Below, piece after piece: positions 16,510-25,438 of a stretch of 39,547 nt of DNA. The first letter of the stretch is position 1. Each line of letters starts with the position of its first letter. The position numbers and the translations under genes were made by a program. The stretch is taken from contig CANPVU010000014.1 in the NCBI GenBank assembly GCA_947581765.1, positions 1 through 39,547 on the forward strand. Direction: 5' to 3'. The notes beneath the pieces were generated by a model. The model ran no database searches, was not told where the DNA came from, and saw nothing but the letters and a program-made list of their open reading frames with translations. The stretch comes from an uncultured Bacilli bacterium (lineage in GTDB: Bacteria > Bacillota_I > Bacilli_A > RF39 > UBA660).

Positions 16510-19428
16510 ATTGTAATGAGTAAATCCAATAAAAAGTCCAAGTAATAATACCAATGATATTGTAAATATTCCCATATATTTTACTATCTCATCTACAGTT
16601 TCTACAACACCCTCTACTCTTCTTATTCTTTCATCTATCATTGTTATTTCTAAATCTTTGTCTGAACTTGTTGTAAATGTTACATCTCCTGCTTTTTGGT
16701 ATCCTGTTGGTGCTTTTTTCTCATGTAATGTATATTGTTTTCCTGCTTCTAATTTTGCATCCACATTATGAGCTTTATCATTACTAGTCCATTCTTCTAT
16801 TACTTTTCCATTACTATCTAATAATTGTAATTCTGCTCCTTGAAGTAATTTTCCATCTATATCTGTTTTTAATATTTTTGCAAATGGTTGTCCTTCTGCT
16901 CTAATTTTATTATCTAACATTCTAACTACTTGTTTCTTTTCTGTATTTTCTATTTTAAATTCTACATCTTTAGTTATTTCATATCCTTCTGGAGCACTTT
17001 CTTCATGTAATATATATGTTTCTCCTACAGTTAAGTTTGCATTTACTTTATGTTCTGTTCCATCACTTACCCAATCTTCTATTATTGACTTTTTGCTATC
17101 AAATATTTGTAAGTGTGCACCTGCTAATAATTTTTCATTCCAATCAGTTTTTTTAATAGAAACATTAATAATTAATTTTTCATCTGTCATTTCAACTATT
17201 TGATTTTTTCTATTAGCATCTAATACAAACTCTACATCTTTCGATTCCTTGTATCCTAATGGTGCATATTTTTCATGTAAAAAATACTTTTGTCCTGGAT
17301 TTAAACTTTCTTTTACTATATGTTGTGTTCCATCTGATACCCATTCTTCTAGTACATATCCATTTTCATCTACTATTTGTAGTGTTGCTCCTGATAAGTA
17401 TTTATGATTTTCATCATATTTGTTTACAATAAGTTGTGTATCAATTACATCATGATTTTCTATATTACCACTATATGTAAATTCTACGTCTTTTGATGGT
17501 TGGTATCCTTCTGGTGAATATGCTTCTCTAATTATATATTTTTGACCCTTTTTCAATGTCGTTTTAATTTTATAACTAGTACCGTTTGTTGTCCATTCTT
17601 CAATTATTTTACCAGCACTATTTATAAGTTGCATTTTTGCTCCTTTTACTGGATTATTTAATGCATCTATTTTATTTACATCAACATCTTGTTCAGTTAC
17701 TGTTATTGAGTTAGATATTGATAATGTTCCAGTATATCCTCTAAATTGTTGATGTACTTCACCAGTAGTATGATGATAATCTTTAGCAATAATTGTTCCT
17801 GAATGATTTCCAGTAGCACCATATACAGTAGCACTTGGAGCAAGTAGTATACCTGCTGTTGATGATTTTGTTTCAATAGTACCTTCAAATGGTTTTACAT
17901 TATCACCATCTTTTTGATAAAAATTATATATTACTTTTGATCCAGCTTCAAATACAAATGTTTCACCAACTTCTGATTTTCCATCACGTAAGTTTTCTCC
18001 ACCTACTTCAACTCTAGTATTAGAATCAATACCTGTACAATCTACATTTACTATAATATATTCTTTTTTATCTGTACTAAAATTTATCTTTTTTTCTTTA
18101 ATTTGATCAGCAGTTAGATAATAAACTTTTATATCATCACTATCTATAGCATTTACAAGTTTAACACTAACGTCATTTAAACTATCAAACTCACTGTTAA
18201 AATCAATTTTTGGATAATCTTTTGTATCAGATTTTACTAACTTAATTTTATTTTCACTACCATTAAATTTTTCATTATTATTTAATTTATCATATAAATT
18301 TTGTGAATCAACTACTAATGTTCCAGGTTCTCTTAATGTAAATTTTTCAACTTGAATATTATCATCTGCATCTCCAATATAATTATAATTTACATTTTGT
18401 TTTGATATAGTAATATTATTTTCATCAGGTATAGTTACAGTTACATTATTTCCATTTTCATCTTGAACTGATCCTGTTTTTGATACAATATTTCCATTAA
18501 CTTTCTCAGAAATAGAATAAGATCCAGCTTTTACATCCTCAAATGAAACATTACATCTTCCTTTTTCATCAGTTACGCATGTTTGTGTTTTTAAAGGTTT
18601 AGTAGAGTCATCTGATTTATTTAATAAAATCGTTACTTCTTCACCAGATGCTGGAGTTTCAACATTATTTACATATTTTACATATTTTTTGCTAACTACT
18701 ATTTTATGCACTTCACTAGAATCATAAAATCCATTATAGTTGTTTTGACTTAAACCAAAATATGATTCTAATGTATGAGCTTTTTCAACGGCAATTGTTG
18801 ACTCAATGTCTGCATTTAACCAAAAGTTTCTAGCAAATACACCAAAGCCATCAGCTAAATCTAATTTAGGTAATACTTCTTCCGTTGTATATTTTCTTCC
18901 TTCTAATGATCTTACAATTATCTCTATAGAACCATTATTTTTATTTCTCATATCTACATTTTTAATAATTGTTAACTTATACGATCCATTTACTATTTGA
19001 CCATCTTTTACTTCTGTAAATTGATTTTGATCAAATTTAGTTGAATCAGTTACTTGAACGTTTTGGTCTGTTTTTTGCGTTGCAACAACAACATCGTATT
19101 CATCATCTTCCAATGGATGTTTATTACTACCATTTTGATCATATGCCTCTAATACTATCCTAGAAGTTGAATTTGCTTGTAGTTTAAAAGTTTTTCTATG
19201 ATCATTTTTCTTTGATGTAAGGAATACGTAAACAACTTTTTCACTATGTACTGGATTTCCTTTATCATCAAGATACCTAAATGTTGCTGTAATTTGATTC
19301 TTATTTTCATTTTTTTGTACTGCTCTTTTTACTCCTTTTGGCATTTCACCAATAGAGAATACCACTGTTAATACAATAACAATAGCAATACTTAATATAA
19401 GTCTACTATGATTTTTCTTTTCTTTCAT
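16489..19428 (-). CDS. SpaA-repeat surface protein 3 (choice-of-anchor A type)
   Basis: Third paralogue, 979 residues, with the same layout: N-terminal membrane segment (LILSIAIVIVLTVVFSI), beta-rich domain, choice-of-anchor-A-like domain (GFGVFARNFWLNADIESTIAVE to ILLAPSATVYGATGNHSG), Cna-B-like insert with TCVTDEKGRC, four SpaA-like repeats, the pre-anchor RRVEGVVETVDEIVKY, a membrane segment and KKKLSQ. It lies only 50 nt below gene 4 and I see neither a convincing promoter nor a terminator between them, so genes 4 and 3 are probably one transcript. The start follows GGAGATGTAGT. Identity to proteins 1 and 2 is high throughout, but less than that of 1 and 2 to each other at the C-terminus. 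Confidence 0.82.
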   Translation of the reverse strand: MKEKKNHSRLILSIAIVIVLTVVFSIGEMPKGVKRAVQKNENKNQITATFRYLDDKGNPVHSEKVVYVFLTSKKNDHRKTFKLQANSTSRIVLEAYDQNGSNKHPLEDDEYDVVVATQKTDQNVQVTDSTKFDQNQFTEVKDGQIVNGSYKLTIIKNVDMRNKNNGSIEIIVRSLEGRKYTTEEVLPKLDLADGFGVFARNFWLNADIESTIAVEKAHTLESYFGLSQNNYNGFYDSSEVHKIVVSKKYVKYVNNVETPASGEEVTILLNKSDDSTKPLKTQTCVTDEKGRCNVSFEDVKAGSYSISEKVNGNIVSKTGSVQDENGNNVTVTIPDENNITISKQNVNYNYIGDADDNIQVEKFTLREPGTLVVDSQNLYDKLNNNEKFNGSENKIKLVKSDTKDYPKIDFNSEFDSLNDVSVKLVNAIDSDDIKVYYLTADQIKEKKINFSTDKKEYIIVNVDCTGIDSNTRVEVGGENLRDGKSEVGETFVFEAGSKVIYNFYQKDGDNVKPFEGTIETKSSTAGILLAPSATVYGATGNHSGTIIAKDYHHTTGEVHQQFRGYTGTLSISNSITVTEQDVDVNKIDALNNPVKGAKMQLINSAGKIIEEWTTNGTSYKIKTTLKKGQKYIIREAYSPEGYQPSKDVEFTYSGNIENHDVIDTQLIVNKYDENHKYLSGATLQIVDENGYVLEEWVSDGTQHIVKESLNPGQKYFLHEKYAPLGYKESKDVEFVLDANRKNQIVEMTDEKLIINVSIKKTDWNEKLLAGAHLQIFDSKKSIIEDWVSDGTEHKVNANLTVGETYILHEESAPEGYEITKDVEFKIENTEKKQVVRMLDNKIRAEGQPFAKILKTDIDGKLLQGAELQLLDSNGKVIEEWTSNDKAHNVDAKLEAGKQYTLHEKKAPTGYQKAGDVTFTTSSDKDLEITMIDERIRRVEGVVETVDEIVKYMGIFTISLVLLLGLFIGFTHYNKKKLSQ

Positions 19429-19478
19429 ACTACATCTCCATTGTATAAATTTTTTTGTAATTAATATAATAAATATTT

Positions 19479-22400
19479 TTATTTACTGTGATTTATTTTC
19501 ATAAATACCAAAAAGCTTCCTAATAATATAATAGTTGCACTAAAGAATATTGCTAAATATTTTGATATATCATCTAATGTTTCTACTATTCCTTCTACTT
19601 TTCTTATTCTTTTATCTGTCATTACTATTCTTTGCTCTTCTTTTGTATCTTCTACTTTAAATGTTATATCTTCTGCTTGTTCATATCCTTTTGGAGCAAT
19701 TACTTCTCGTATTGTATATTCTTTTCCTACTTCTAGTTTTGCATCTACTATATATTCACTATTTCCACTTGTCCATTCTTCTACTATTTTTCCTTCACTA
19801 TCTAACAATTGTAATTCTGCTCCTGGTAATATATTATAGTTTTCATCTTGTTTTGTTATTATTACTTTTGGTTCTCCTATTATTTTTATTCTCTTATCTA
19901 CCATTGTTACTTCTTGTTCTTCTAATTTATCACTTACCACAAATTCTATATCTTCTGACTTTTCATACTCAACTGGGGCTTCTTCTTCATGTAATATATA
20001 TCTTGCTCCTACTTTTAATTCTGTTTGTACTATATGTTCTTTTTCATCACTTATCCATTGTTCTACTACATTCATATCAGAATCTAGTATCTGCATATTT
20101 GCTCCTGGTATTAATTCTTTTTGTACATTCTTCTTTAATATTTTTATAAGTGGGGCTTTTATTGTAACTATCTTACTATTATATATTACTACTTCTTGTA
20201 CTTCTTCTGTTTCTTTAACTTCAAATTCTACATCATCTGCTACCTTATATCCTTCTGGTGCACTCTTTTCTCTTATTTTGTATTTATTTCCTATTTTTAG
20301 TTTATTTAAAACTGTATATTCTTCGTTTCCACTAATCCATTCTTCTACTACATTATTATCTTCATCTATTATTTGTAATTCTGCTCCTTCTAATAAGTTT
20401 CCAAAACTATCTTTTTTTAGTACCTTAAAAGTTATTTTTATTGGTTCATCTGTCATTACAAGTTCATGATCCTGATTATCATTAAACGTACTAAATACTT
20501 GATCTAAAGCTATTTTATAACCTGTTGGTGCATCTTTTTCTCTTATTTTATATTGTTTTCCACGTTCTAATGTTTTTTCTACTACATGACTTGTACCATT
20601 TGTTGTCCACTCTTCTACTACGTTATTATCTTCATCTACTATTTGTAGTACTGCACCTGGTAATAAATTACCGTTATTATCAGATTTTGATATTTTTATT
20701 TTTGGGTCAATTATATTAATTTGTTGTACTTCTTCTGTATCTTGAGCTGTAAATATATAATCAGGTGTTAACTGATATCTTTCTGGTGCTTCTATTTCTC
20801 TTACTATATATTTCTGTCCAGGTACTAAGTTATCTATTTCATGGATATTTTTATCTGTTATCCATTCATCTATTACTTCGTTTTGATTATTTAGAAGTTG
20901 CATTTTAGCTCCTTGTACAGTATTTGTATCATTATCAACTTTAAGTATTGCAACTTTTGTTTTCTTTGGTTCTTCAGGCTCTGTTGGTTGTTCAATTTTT
21001 ACTATTTTATTTAATAATACTACTTTTGCTCTCATTGGATAAACTTTTTGATGCACTTCACCACTTTTATGATCGTAGTCCTTGGCTATAATTGTTCCCG
21101 AATGATTTCCTGTTGCTCCTTCTACACTTGCCGATGGAGCAAGAAATATTCCTGCTGTTGCTGACTTAGTAGTAATTTTTCCATCATATGGTACTTTTTT
21201 TCCATCTTTTTCTTCATAAAAATTAAATATTACTTTACCGCTTTTATCATATAAGAATGAATCATTATCCATTTTAACATCATCTAGATAATGTTCTCCT
21301 TCAAAATCAATATTATCAGAATTTGTACAATCTATATTAACTACTAAATATTCTCGTCCATCACTTTTAAAATGTATATTTTTATTTTTTATGTTTTCTT
21401 TTGTTAAATAGTATACTTTTATCGTACCACTATCTACTGCATTAGATAAATTAACGCTTAATTTATTTAAATTTTCAAATTCATTATCAAAATTAATTTC
21501 TTCATATCCATTTGTTCCTGCTAAAGCAACGATAACATTTTTATTTTTAAATTCTTGATGATTAACATATTTTTGTACTAACTCATTTTCTCCTAGTACT
21601 AAAATTCCAGGATCTCTTATTTTTTCTAGATTAACTTCGTTTGAATTATTATTAATATTTTTAATATAATTGTAATTATAATTTGAATCATTAATTCCAG
21701 ATAAACTTAAAGATGAACCCGAAAAATTTATTGATACGGTAGAACCGTCTTCTTGCTTTATATTTTTATCTGTATTAATTTCTTCTCCATTAATAACTTG
21801 AAAAACACTGTAAGTTCCACTATTTAAATTATTAAAAACTGTACTACAACTACCTTCTGAATTTGTTACACAAGTATTTGTCTGAATTTTTTTATTATCA
21901 TTCACTAAATTTAAAACAATTTTTTTATCTGCTTCAGGTTCTCCGGTTTCTTTTAAATATGAGGCATCAACAACTACTTTATGTGTTTCTTTTGTTTCTT
22001 TTAATTTATTATAATTATTATCGCTTAATCCAAATGTTTGGTTATTTGTTCTTTCTAAATATTCAACAGCCATAGTTGACTCAATATCAGCACTTAATTT
22101 TAAAGTTCTAGCAAATATACCAAATCTACCTGCTAAATGTAAGGAGGATAAAATTTCATCTGATGAGTATTTAGTTCCCGATAGACTTTTTACTACTATG
22201 TCTAAGTTTGTACTTTCACCTGATTTAACAGTAATTTTATCTTGAAATTCTAATTTATACGAACCATTAAATATATCTCCATTTTTGTATACATCAAAAT
22301 TATTTTGTTCGAATTTCGTGTTTTCCTTTATTTGATCATTTTTATGTGCTCCGTTAGGTATAGCAATAATTACATTGTACTCACCAGATAATATTTGATC

Positions 22401-22715
22401 TTTATTAGTTCCATTTTGATCATATATTTTTGTTACTTTCTTATCTTCTTCATTAGCACTCAATTCTAGTGTAATTCTATTTCCCTGTCCATTTTCTTGA
22501 CTAGAAATAAACACATAAATTTTATCATTAGTATTAATCTTATTTCCATTTGAATCTAAGTATTTAAAACTAACCTTTAAAGATGAATTAGAATCTGCAT
22601 CTGATACATTTGTTAACACTCTTCTCATATATCTGTTTATTGGACCAGTTGTAACATAAATTAAAAGTATAGCAAATATAACTAGTATTACATTAAACTT
22701 TTTATTATGCTTCAC
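19479..22715 (-). CDS. SpaA-repeat surface protein 4 (five repeats, most diverged)
   Basis: First-transcribed and longest member, 1078 residues. It has the N-terminal membrane segment (VILVIFAILLIYVTTG), a beta-rich domain, a choice-of-anchor-A-like domain (RFGIFARTLKLSADIESTMAVE to IFLAPSASVEGATGNHSG), a Cna-B-like insert with TCVTNSEGSC, a proline/glutamate-rich linker (EQPTEPEEPKKTK) absent from the others, and five SpaA-like repeats instead of four. The end is RKVEGIVETLDDISKY, a membrane segment, and the short tail KINHSK, so the pre-anchor motif is kept although the KKK tail is not. It starts with GTG preceded by AAGGAG. Sequence distance from the other three suggests it is the oldest copy or was acquired separately. 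Function is inferred as adhesion or cell-surface stalk; no ligand can be named. Confidence 0.82.
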   Translation of the reverse strand: MKHNKKFNVILVIFAILLIYVTTGPINRYMRRVLTNVSDADSNSSLKVSFKYLDSNGNKINTNDKIYVFISSQENGQGNRITLELSANEEDKKVTKIYDQNGTNKDQILSGEYNVIIAIPNGAHKNDQIKENTKFEQNNFDVYKNGDIFNGSYKLEFQDKITVKSGESTNLDIVVKSLSGTKYSSDEILSSLHLAGRFGIFARTLKLSADIESTMAVEYLERTNNQTFGLSDNNYNKLKETKETHKVVVDASYLKETGEPEADKKIVLNLVNDNKKIQTNTCVTNSEGSCSTVFNNLNSGTYSVFQVINGEEINTDKNIKQEDGSTVSINFSGSSLSLSGINDSNYNYNYIKNINNNSNEVNLEKIRDPGILVLGENELVQKYVNHQEFKNKNVIVALAGTNGYEEINFDNEFENLNKLSVNLSNAVDSGTIKVYYLTKENIKNKNIHFKSDGREYLVVNIDCTNSDNIDFEGEHYLDDVKMDNDSFLYDKSGKVIFNFYEEKDGKKVPYDGKITTKSATAGIFLAPSASVEGATGNHSGTIIAKDYDHKSGEVHQKVYPMRAKVVLLNKIVKIEQPTEPEEPKKTKVAILKVDNDTNTVQGAKMQLLNNQNEVIDEWITDKNIHEIDNLVPGQKYIVREIEAPERYQLTPDYIFTAQDTEEVQQINIIDPKIKISKSDNNGNLLPGAVLQIVDEDNNVVEEWTTNGTSHVVEKTLERGKQYKIREKDAPTGYKIALDQVFSTFNDNQDHELVMTDEPIKITFKVLKKDSFGNLLEGAELQIIDEDNNVVEEWISGNEEYTVLNKLKIGNKYKIREKSAPEGYKVADDVEFEVKETEEVQEVVIYNSKIVTIKAPLIKILKKNVQKELIPGANMQILDSDMNVVEQWISDEKEHIVQTELKVGARYILHEEEAPVEYEKSEDIEFVVSDKLEEQEVTMVDKRIKIIGEPKVIITKQDENYNILPGAELQLLDSEGKIVEEWTSGNSEYIVDAKLEVGKEYTIREVIAPKGYEQAEDITFKVEDTKEEQRIVMTDKRIRKVEGIVETLDDISKYLAIFFSATIILLGSFLVFMKINHSK

Positions 22716-22759
22716 TTAATCATCTCCTTACTCCTAATTACTCTTCCCTTACTTTAATC

Positions 22760-22779
22760 AGTATACCATATTTTGTCAA
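22760..22779 (-). promoter_or_regulatory. Promoter of surface protein gene 4
   Basis: Minus strand TATGGTATACT, an extended -10 (TGG before TATACT). A TTGACA sits only 8 bp upstream of the -10, too near for a standard -35; at 17 bp there is only TTTAAT. A non-standard sigma factor or an activator is possible. Confidence 0.5.
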
Positions 22780-22817
22780 AATATTAAAGAAAATTTAGGT
22801 TACAAAAATAATAATTC

Positions 22818-22857
22818 AAAAAAAAGAAACTAATAATTTAATTTCTTAGTTTCTTTT
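22818..22857 (-). terminator. Terminator of the sigma factor gene
   Basis: AAAAGAAACTAA (22822-22833) and TTAGTTTCTTTT (22846-22857), 12-bp perfect stem with 12-nt loop, with eight U on the minus strand. It overlaps the last codons and separates the sigma gene from the surface-protein cluster. Confidence 0.8.
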
Positions 22858-24706
22858 GTTTTACATTTAAAGATTTTAGATATATTGTAATTATTTTTGA
22901 AATTACTTCTTTACAATCTTCACTAGCTATTCCAGTAAATTTTGAAACATTTTTATATGTTTCTATATTACCTGTTGAATATCCAAACCTATAAGATAAA
23001 ATTGTAAATTCTTGAGGTGATAATTCTTTTAATACACCCTTAAATTTATCATCAGATATTAAACTTTGTAACATTTGTTGATCTAAATCATTAAAACCGA
23101 AATCGTCTCCACTTATTAGTTTACTAAATAGTGATGAAAAGTTTGCTGATATATCAGAATTATGTACTAAAACTGCTGTTTTTGATTCTTTAGTTTGTAT
23201 TGCTTCTTCTTTCTTTACATTTTCTAATATTTCAATAATTCTAGGTAATACTTTTAAGTCAAAGTATTTTTGAATTTTTGCAGATATATAGGAATTTACA
23301 TTTAGTTTTATATCTAATACCATTTTTTCTTCATCTGTTAATTGATAAATCATCTTTTGAATTTGTGAACTAGAATAGTTAGAAAGAACCTCTCTTATAT
23401 CTTGTTGTATTTTTTTCTTCTTTTTAGGATTTTTCATTTGACGCATAGCAGATACTTCTATTTGCCTTACTCTTTCCCTTGTTAGATTCATAATTCTTCC
23501 AACTTCTTCTAGTGTTCTTGGTTGTCCATTATCTAATCCATATCTTAGAATAATAACTTTTTTATGTTTATCATCAAGTACATTCAATAAATTTCTTACA
23601 TATTCTTTCTGTGCTCTTTGTTCATAAACTTCTTCTGGTGTTAATTCATCGGATGCTAACATATCAATTAATTCGCTATCTTCATCTTCACCAACATAAT
23701 TATTCAAACTAACTACATCCATAGAAAATCCAATTAGTTCTTCTACTTTATTAATTGATATATTCATACACTTTGCAATTTCATCTTTAGTAGGTTCTCT
23801 ATCATATTTTGTAGTTAATTCATCACGTACTTTTTTATATTTATACAATAAATGATTAAAACTATATGATGCCCCCATTGTTCTTGAATTTTTATTTACA
23901 TATTTCATAATAGAACTTCTTATCCACCAAATAGAATAAGTTGTAAAACTATAACCTTTATCTGGATCAAATTTTTCTATTGCCGTTAATAATCCAAATG
24001 AACCAGATTGAACTAAATCCATTAATTCTAATTTACTTCCTGGATAGCAATATTTTTTTGCAACATTAACTACTAGTCTCATATTATATAAAACAAGTTT
24101 ATCTCTAGCTTTTAAGTCACCTTTTTTTACTTGTTTCGCTAATTCTATTTGTTCTTGCTTAGATAATATTTTTGAAGGTAAAGATTTTAAAAATGCCTTA
24201 GTACTATCTTCTGTGTATGAACTGCTATCTTGTTGTTCATATTCTATTTCTATACCTTTTATACTGCAATAAATTTCTATAAATTGAGCTAATATTGTAT
24301 TGAATATAGAATCATAATTACCTGTTTTTATTTGGTTTATATATTTATTTGCAATTATATCTATTGTATTAAACAAATTAATATTTTTATTTAGCAATTC
24401 TTCACATAATTCTGGAAATGGTACTATCTCATTAGAAGAAAAAAATTCAGTTATTTTTTTTGAATTTGATTTGGCAATCGAATAATTATCTACTTGTAAT
24501 AAATTACATGACATATATCTATTAATAATTTTAACTTGTTCATTTAAAGGTAATTTCTTTATATATTCCTTTATTTCATTTTCTATGTAAGAATCTAATG
24601 ATAGTTTATCAACAGGAATTCTATCGTAAATATCATCAATTATTTTTTTTGTTTCTTCTTGTGATGAAGATATAAAATCATATTTTTTATATAATATTTC
24701 TTTCAT
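22838..24706 (-). CDS. Sigma-70 family RNA polymerase factor with extra N- and C-terminal domains
   Basis: RNA polymerase sigma factor, 622 residues. Residues 167-200 match region 1.2 (LSKQEQIELAKQVKKGD), 203-275 region 2 (DLVQSGSFGLLTAIEKFDPDKGYSFTTYS and WWIR), 290-350 region 3, and 370-440 region 4 (LDDKHKKVIILRYGL and TLEEVGRIMNLTRERVRQIE). It departs from RpoD: the RTIRIPVH sequence after region 2.4 is RTMGASYSFN, the N-terminal 165 residues match nothing I know, and after region 4 there are about 180 extra residues. That extension ends in LSPQEFTILSYRFGY, then a helix-turn-helix-like stretch, resembling a second, degenerate region 4. It is probably an alternative sigma factor. It lies 122 bp upstream of the surface-protein cluster on the same strand, which hints at, but does not prove, a regulatory link. 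The ATG follows AAAGGAG. Confidence 0.88.
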   Translation of the reverse strand: MKEILYKKYDFISSSQEETKKIIDDIYDRIPVDKLSLDSYIENEIKEYIKKLPLNEQVKIINRYMSCNLLQVDNYSIAKSNSKKITEFFSSNEIVPFPELCEELLNKNINLFNTIDIIANKYINQIKTGNYDSIFNTILAQFIEIYCSIKGIEIEYEQQDSSSYTEDSTKAFLKSLPSKILSKQEQIELAKQVKKGDLKARDKLVLYNMRLVVNVAKKYCYPGSKLELMDLVQSGSFGLLTAIEKFDPDKGYSFTTYSIWWIRSSIMKYVNKNSRTMGASYSFNHLLYKYKKVRDELTTKYDREPTKDEIAKCMNISINKVEELIGFSMDVVSLNNYVGEDEDSELIDMLASDELTPEEVYEQRAQKEYVRNLLNVLDDKHKKVIILRYGLDNGQPRTLEEVGRIMNLTRERVRQIEVSAMRQMKNPKKKKKIQQDIREVLSNYSSSQIQKMIYQLTDEEKMVLDIKLNVNSYISAKIQKYFDLKVLPRIIEILENVKKEEAIQTKESKTAVLVHNSDISANFSSLFSKLISGDDFGFNDLDQQMLQSLISDDKFKGVLKELSPQEFTILSYRFGYSTGNIETYKNVSKFTGIASEDCKEVISKIITIYLKSLNVKQKKLRN

Positions 24707-24813
24707 TGTAAATATTCTCCTTTAATTATTAAATTAAAACTTTGTTGTTTTCAAATATTTTTATTGTATCCTAAATTTTCTATTTATTCGTAATCACTTC
24801 TTTAGTAATAATT

Positions 24814-24842
24814 ATTATACAAAGTTATTAATATTTTGTAAA
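24814..24842 (-). promoter_or_regulatory. Promoter of the sigma factor gene
   Basis: Minus strand TTTACA, 17-bp spacer, TATAAT. The predicted leader to the ATG is about 100 nt and holds no strong hairpin. Confidence 0.7.
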
Positions 24843-24845
24843 TGA

Positions 24846-24868
24846 AAAAATCCTAGTATAACTAGAAT
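24846..24868 (-). terminator. Terminator of the zinc-ribbon operon
   Basis: ATCCTAGT (24850-24857), 3-nt loop, ACTAGAAT (24861-24868); 8-bp stem with one G-U pair on the minus strand followed by TTTTT. Confidence 0.7.
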
Positions 24869-24870
24869 TT

Positions 24871-25437
24871 CTATATATTATTTGCTATATAATATGTAAT
24901 TCCTATACCAATAATAAATGATACTACGTTACTTATTATTCCAAAAATATTCATTCCATTTTGTTTCCTTTTTCTTCCAACTATACCTAGTATTAATCCA
25001 GGTATGGAAAAAAATAACAATGGATATGTCATGCATAATGCAGCGACTGTAGGATTTTCTAATAGTTCAAGTTGTTCAGCAGTAACAAAATTTTCAGAAA
25101 TAAATTCATTTAAACCTGTATTTATAATTGATATTAAACAAAATAAATAATATAATTCAAATATTCCAAATATCATACTTGCAATATCCATACCACTTTT
25201 TTTATTAGGATCTACAACAGGCGCATATATTGGTGACTGATTATATTGTGCGTTATATGGTTGTTGTACTTGATTATTATACTGTATATTTTCATTTAAA
25301 TTATTATAGTTATTATACTGTTGATGTATTGGAACAGTATGTACATATTGCAAATCATTTTGTGTTACAGTAGCACCACATACATTACATTGTAATGAGC
25401 CATCTTTTATTTTATTTCCACAGATATTACATTTCAT
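24871..25437 (-). CDS. Zinc-ribbon membrane protein, DUF4190-like
   Basis: Protein of 188 residues. Residues 1-22 form a zinc ribbon with two CxxC pairs (CNIC, CNVC). A linker of about 45 residues is rich in Asn, Gln and Tyr. Two to four hydrophobic segments follow, with SIPGLILGIVGRKRKQNGMNIFGIISNVVSFIIGIG near the end, resembling DUF4190-type membrane domains. No enzymatic function is apparent. It starts 1 nt after the stop of the upstream zinc-ribbon/WG gene, with its AAAGGAG site inside that gene's last codons, so the two are co-translated. The shared N-terminal zinc ribbon suggests they belong to one membrane process. Confidence 0.75.
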   Translation of the reverse strand: MKCNICGNKIKDGSLQCNVCGATVTQNDLQYVHTVPIHQQYNNYNNLNENIQYNNQVQQPYNAQYNQSPIYAPVVDPNKKSGMDIASMIFGIFELYYLFCLISIINTGLNEFISENFVTAEQLELLENPTVAALCMTYPLLFFSIPGLILGIVGRKRKQNGMNIFGIISNVVSFIIGIGITYYIANNI

Positions 25438-25438
25438 A

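Noticed and set aside
19661-20149. 162-codon plus-strand frame of mostly Leu, with similar frames at 10599, 13656, 20525 and 21863
   Set aside because: These are antisense to the SpaA repeats; the Leu-rich sequence is the mirror of Glu/Lys/Asn codons and repeats with the same period as the genes.
10414-22715. Sortase-anchored pilin operon
   Set aside because: SpaA-like repeats suggested pilins, but none of the four proteins has LPXTG or a pilin motif and no sortase gene is in the window.
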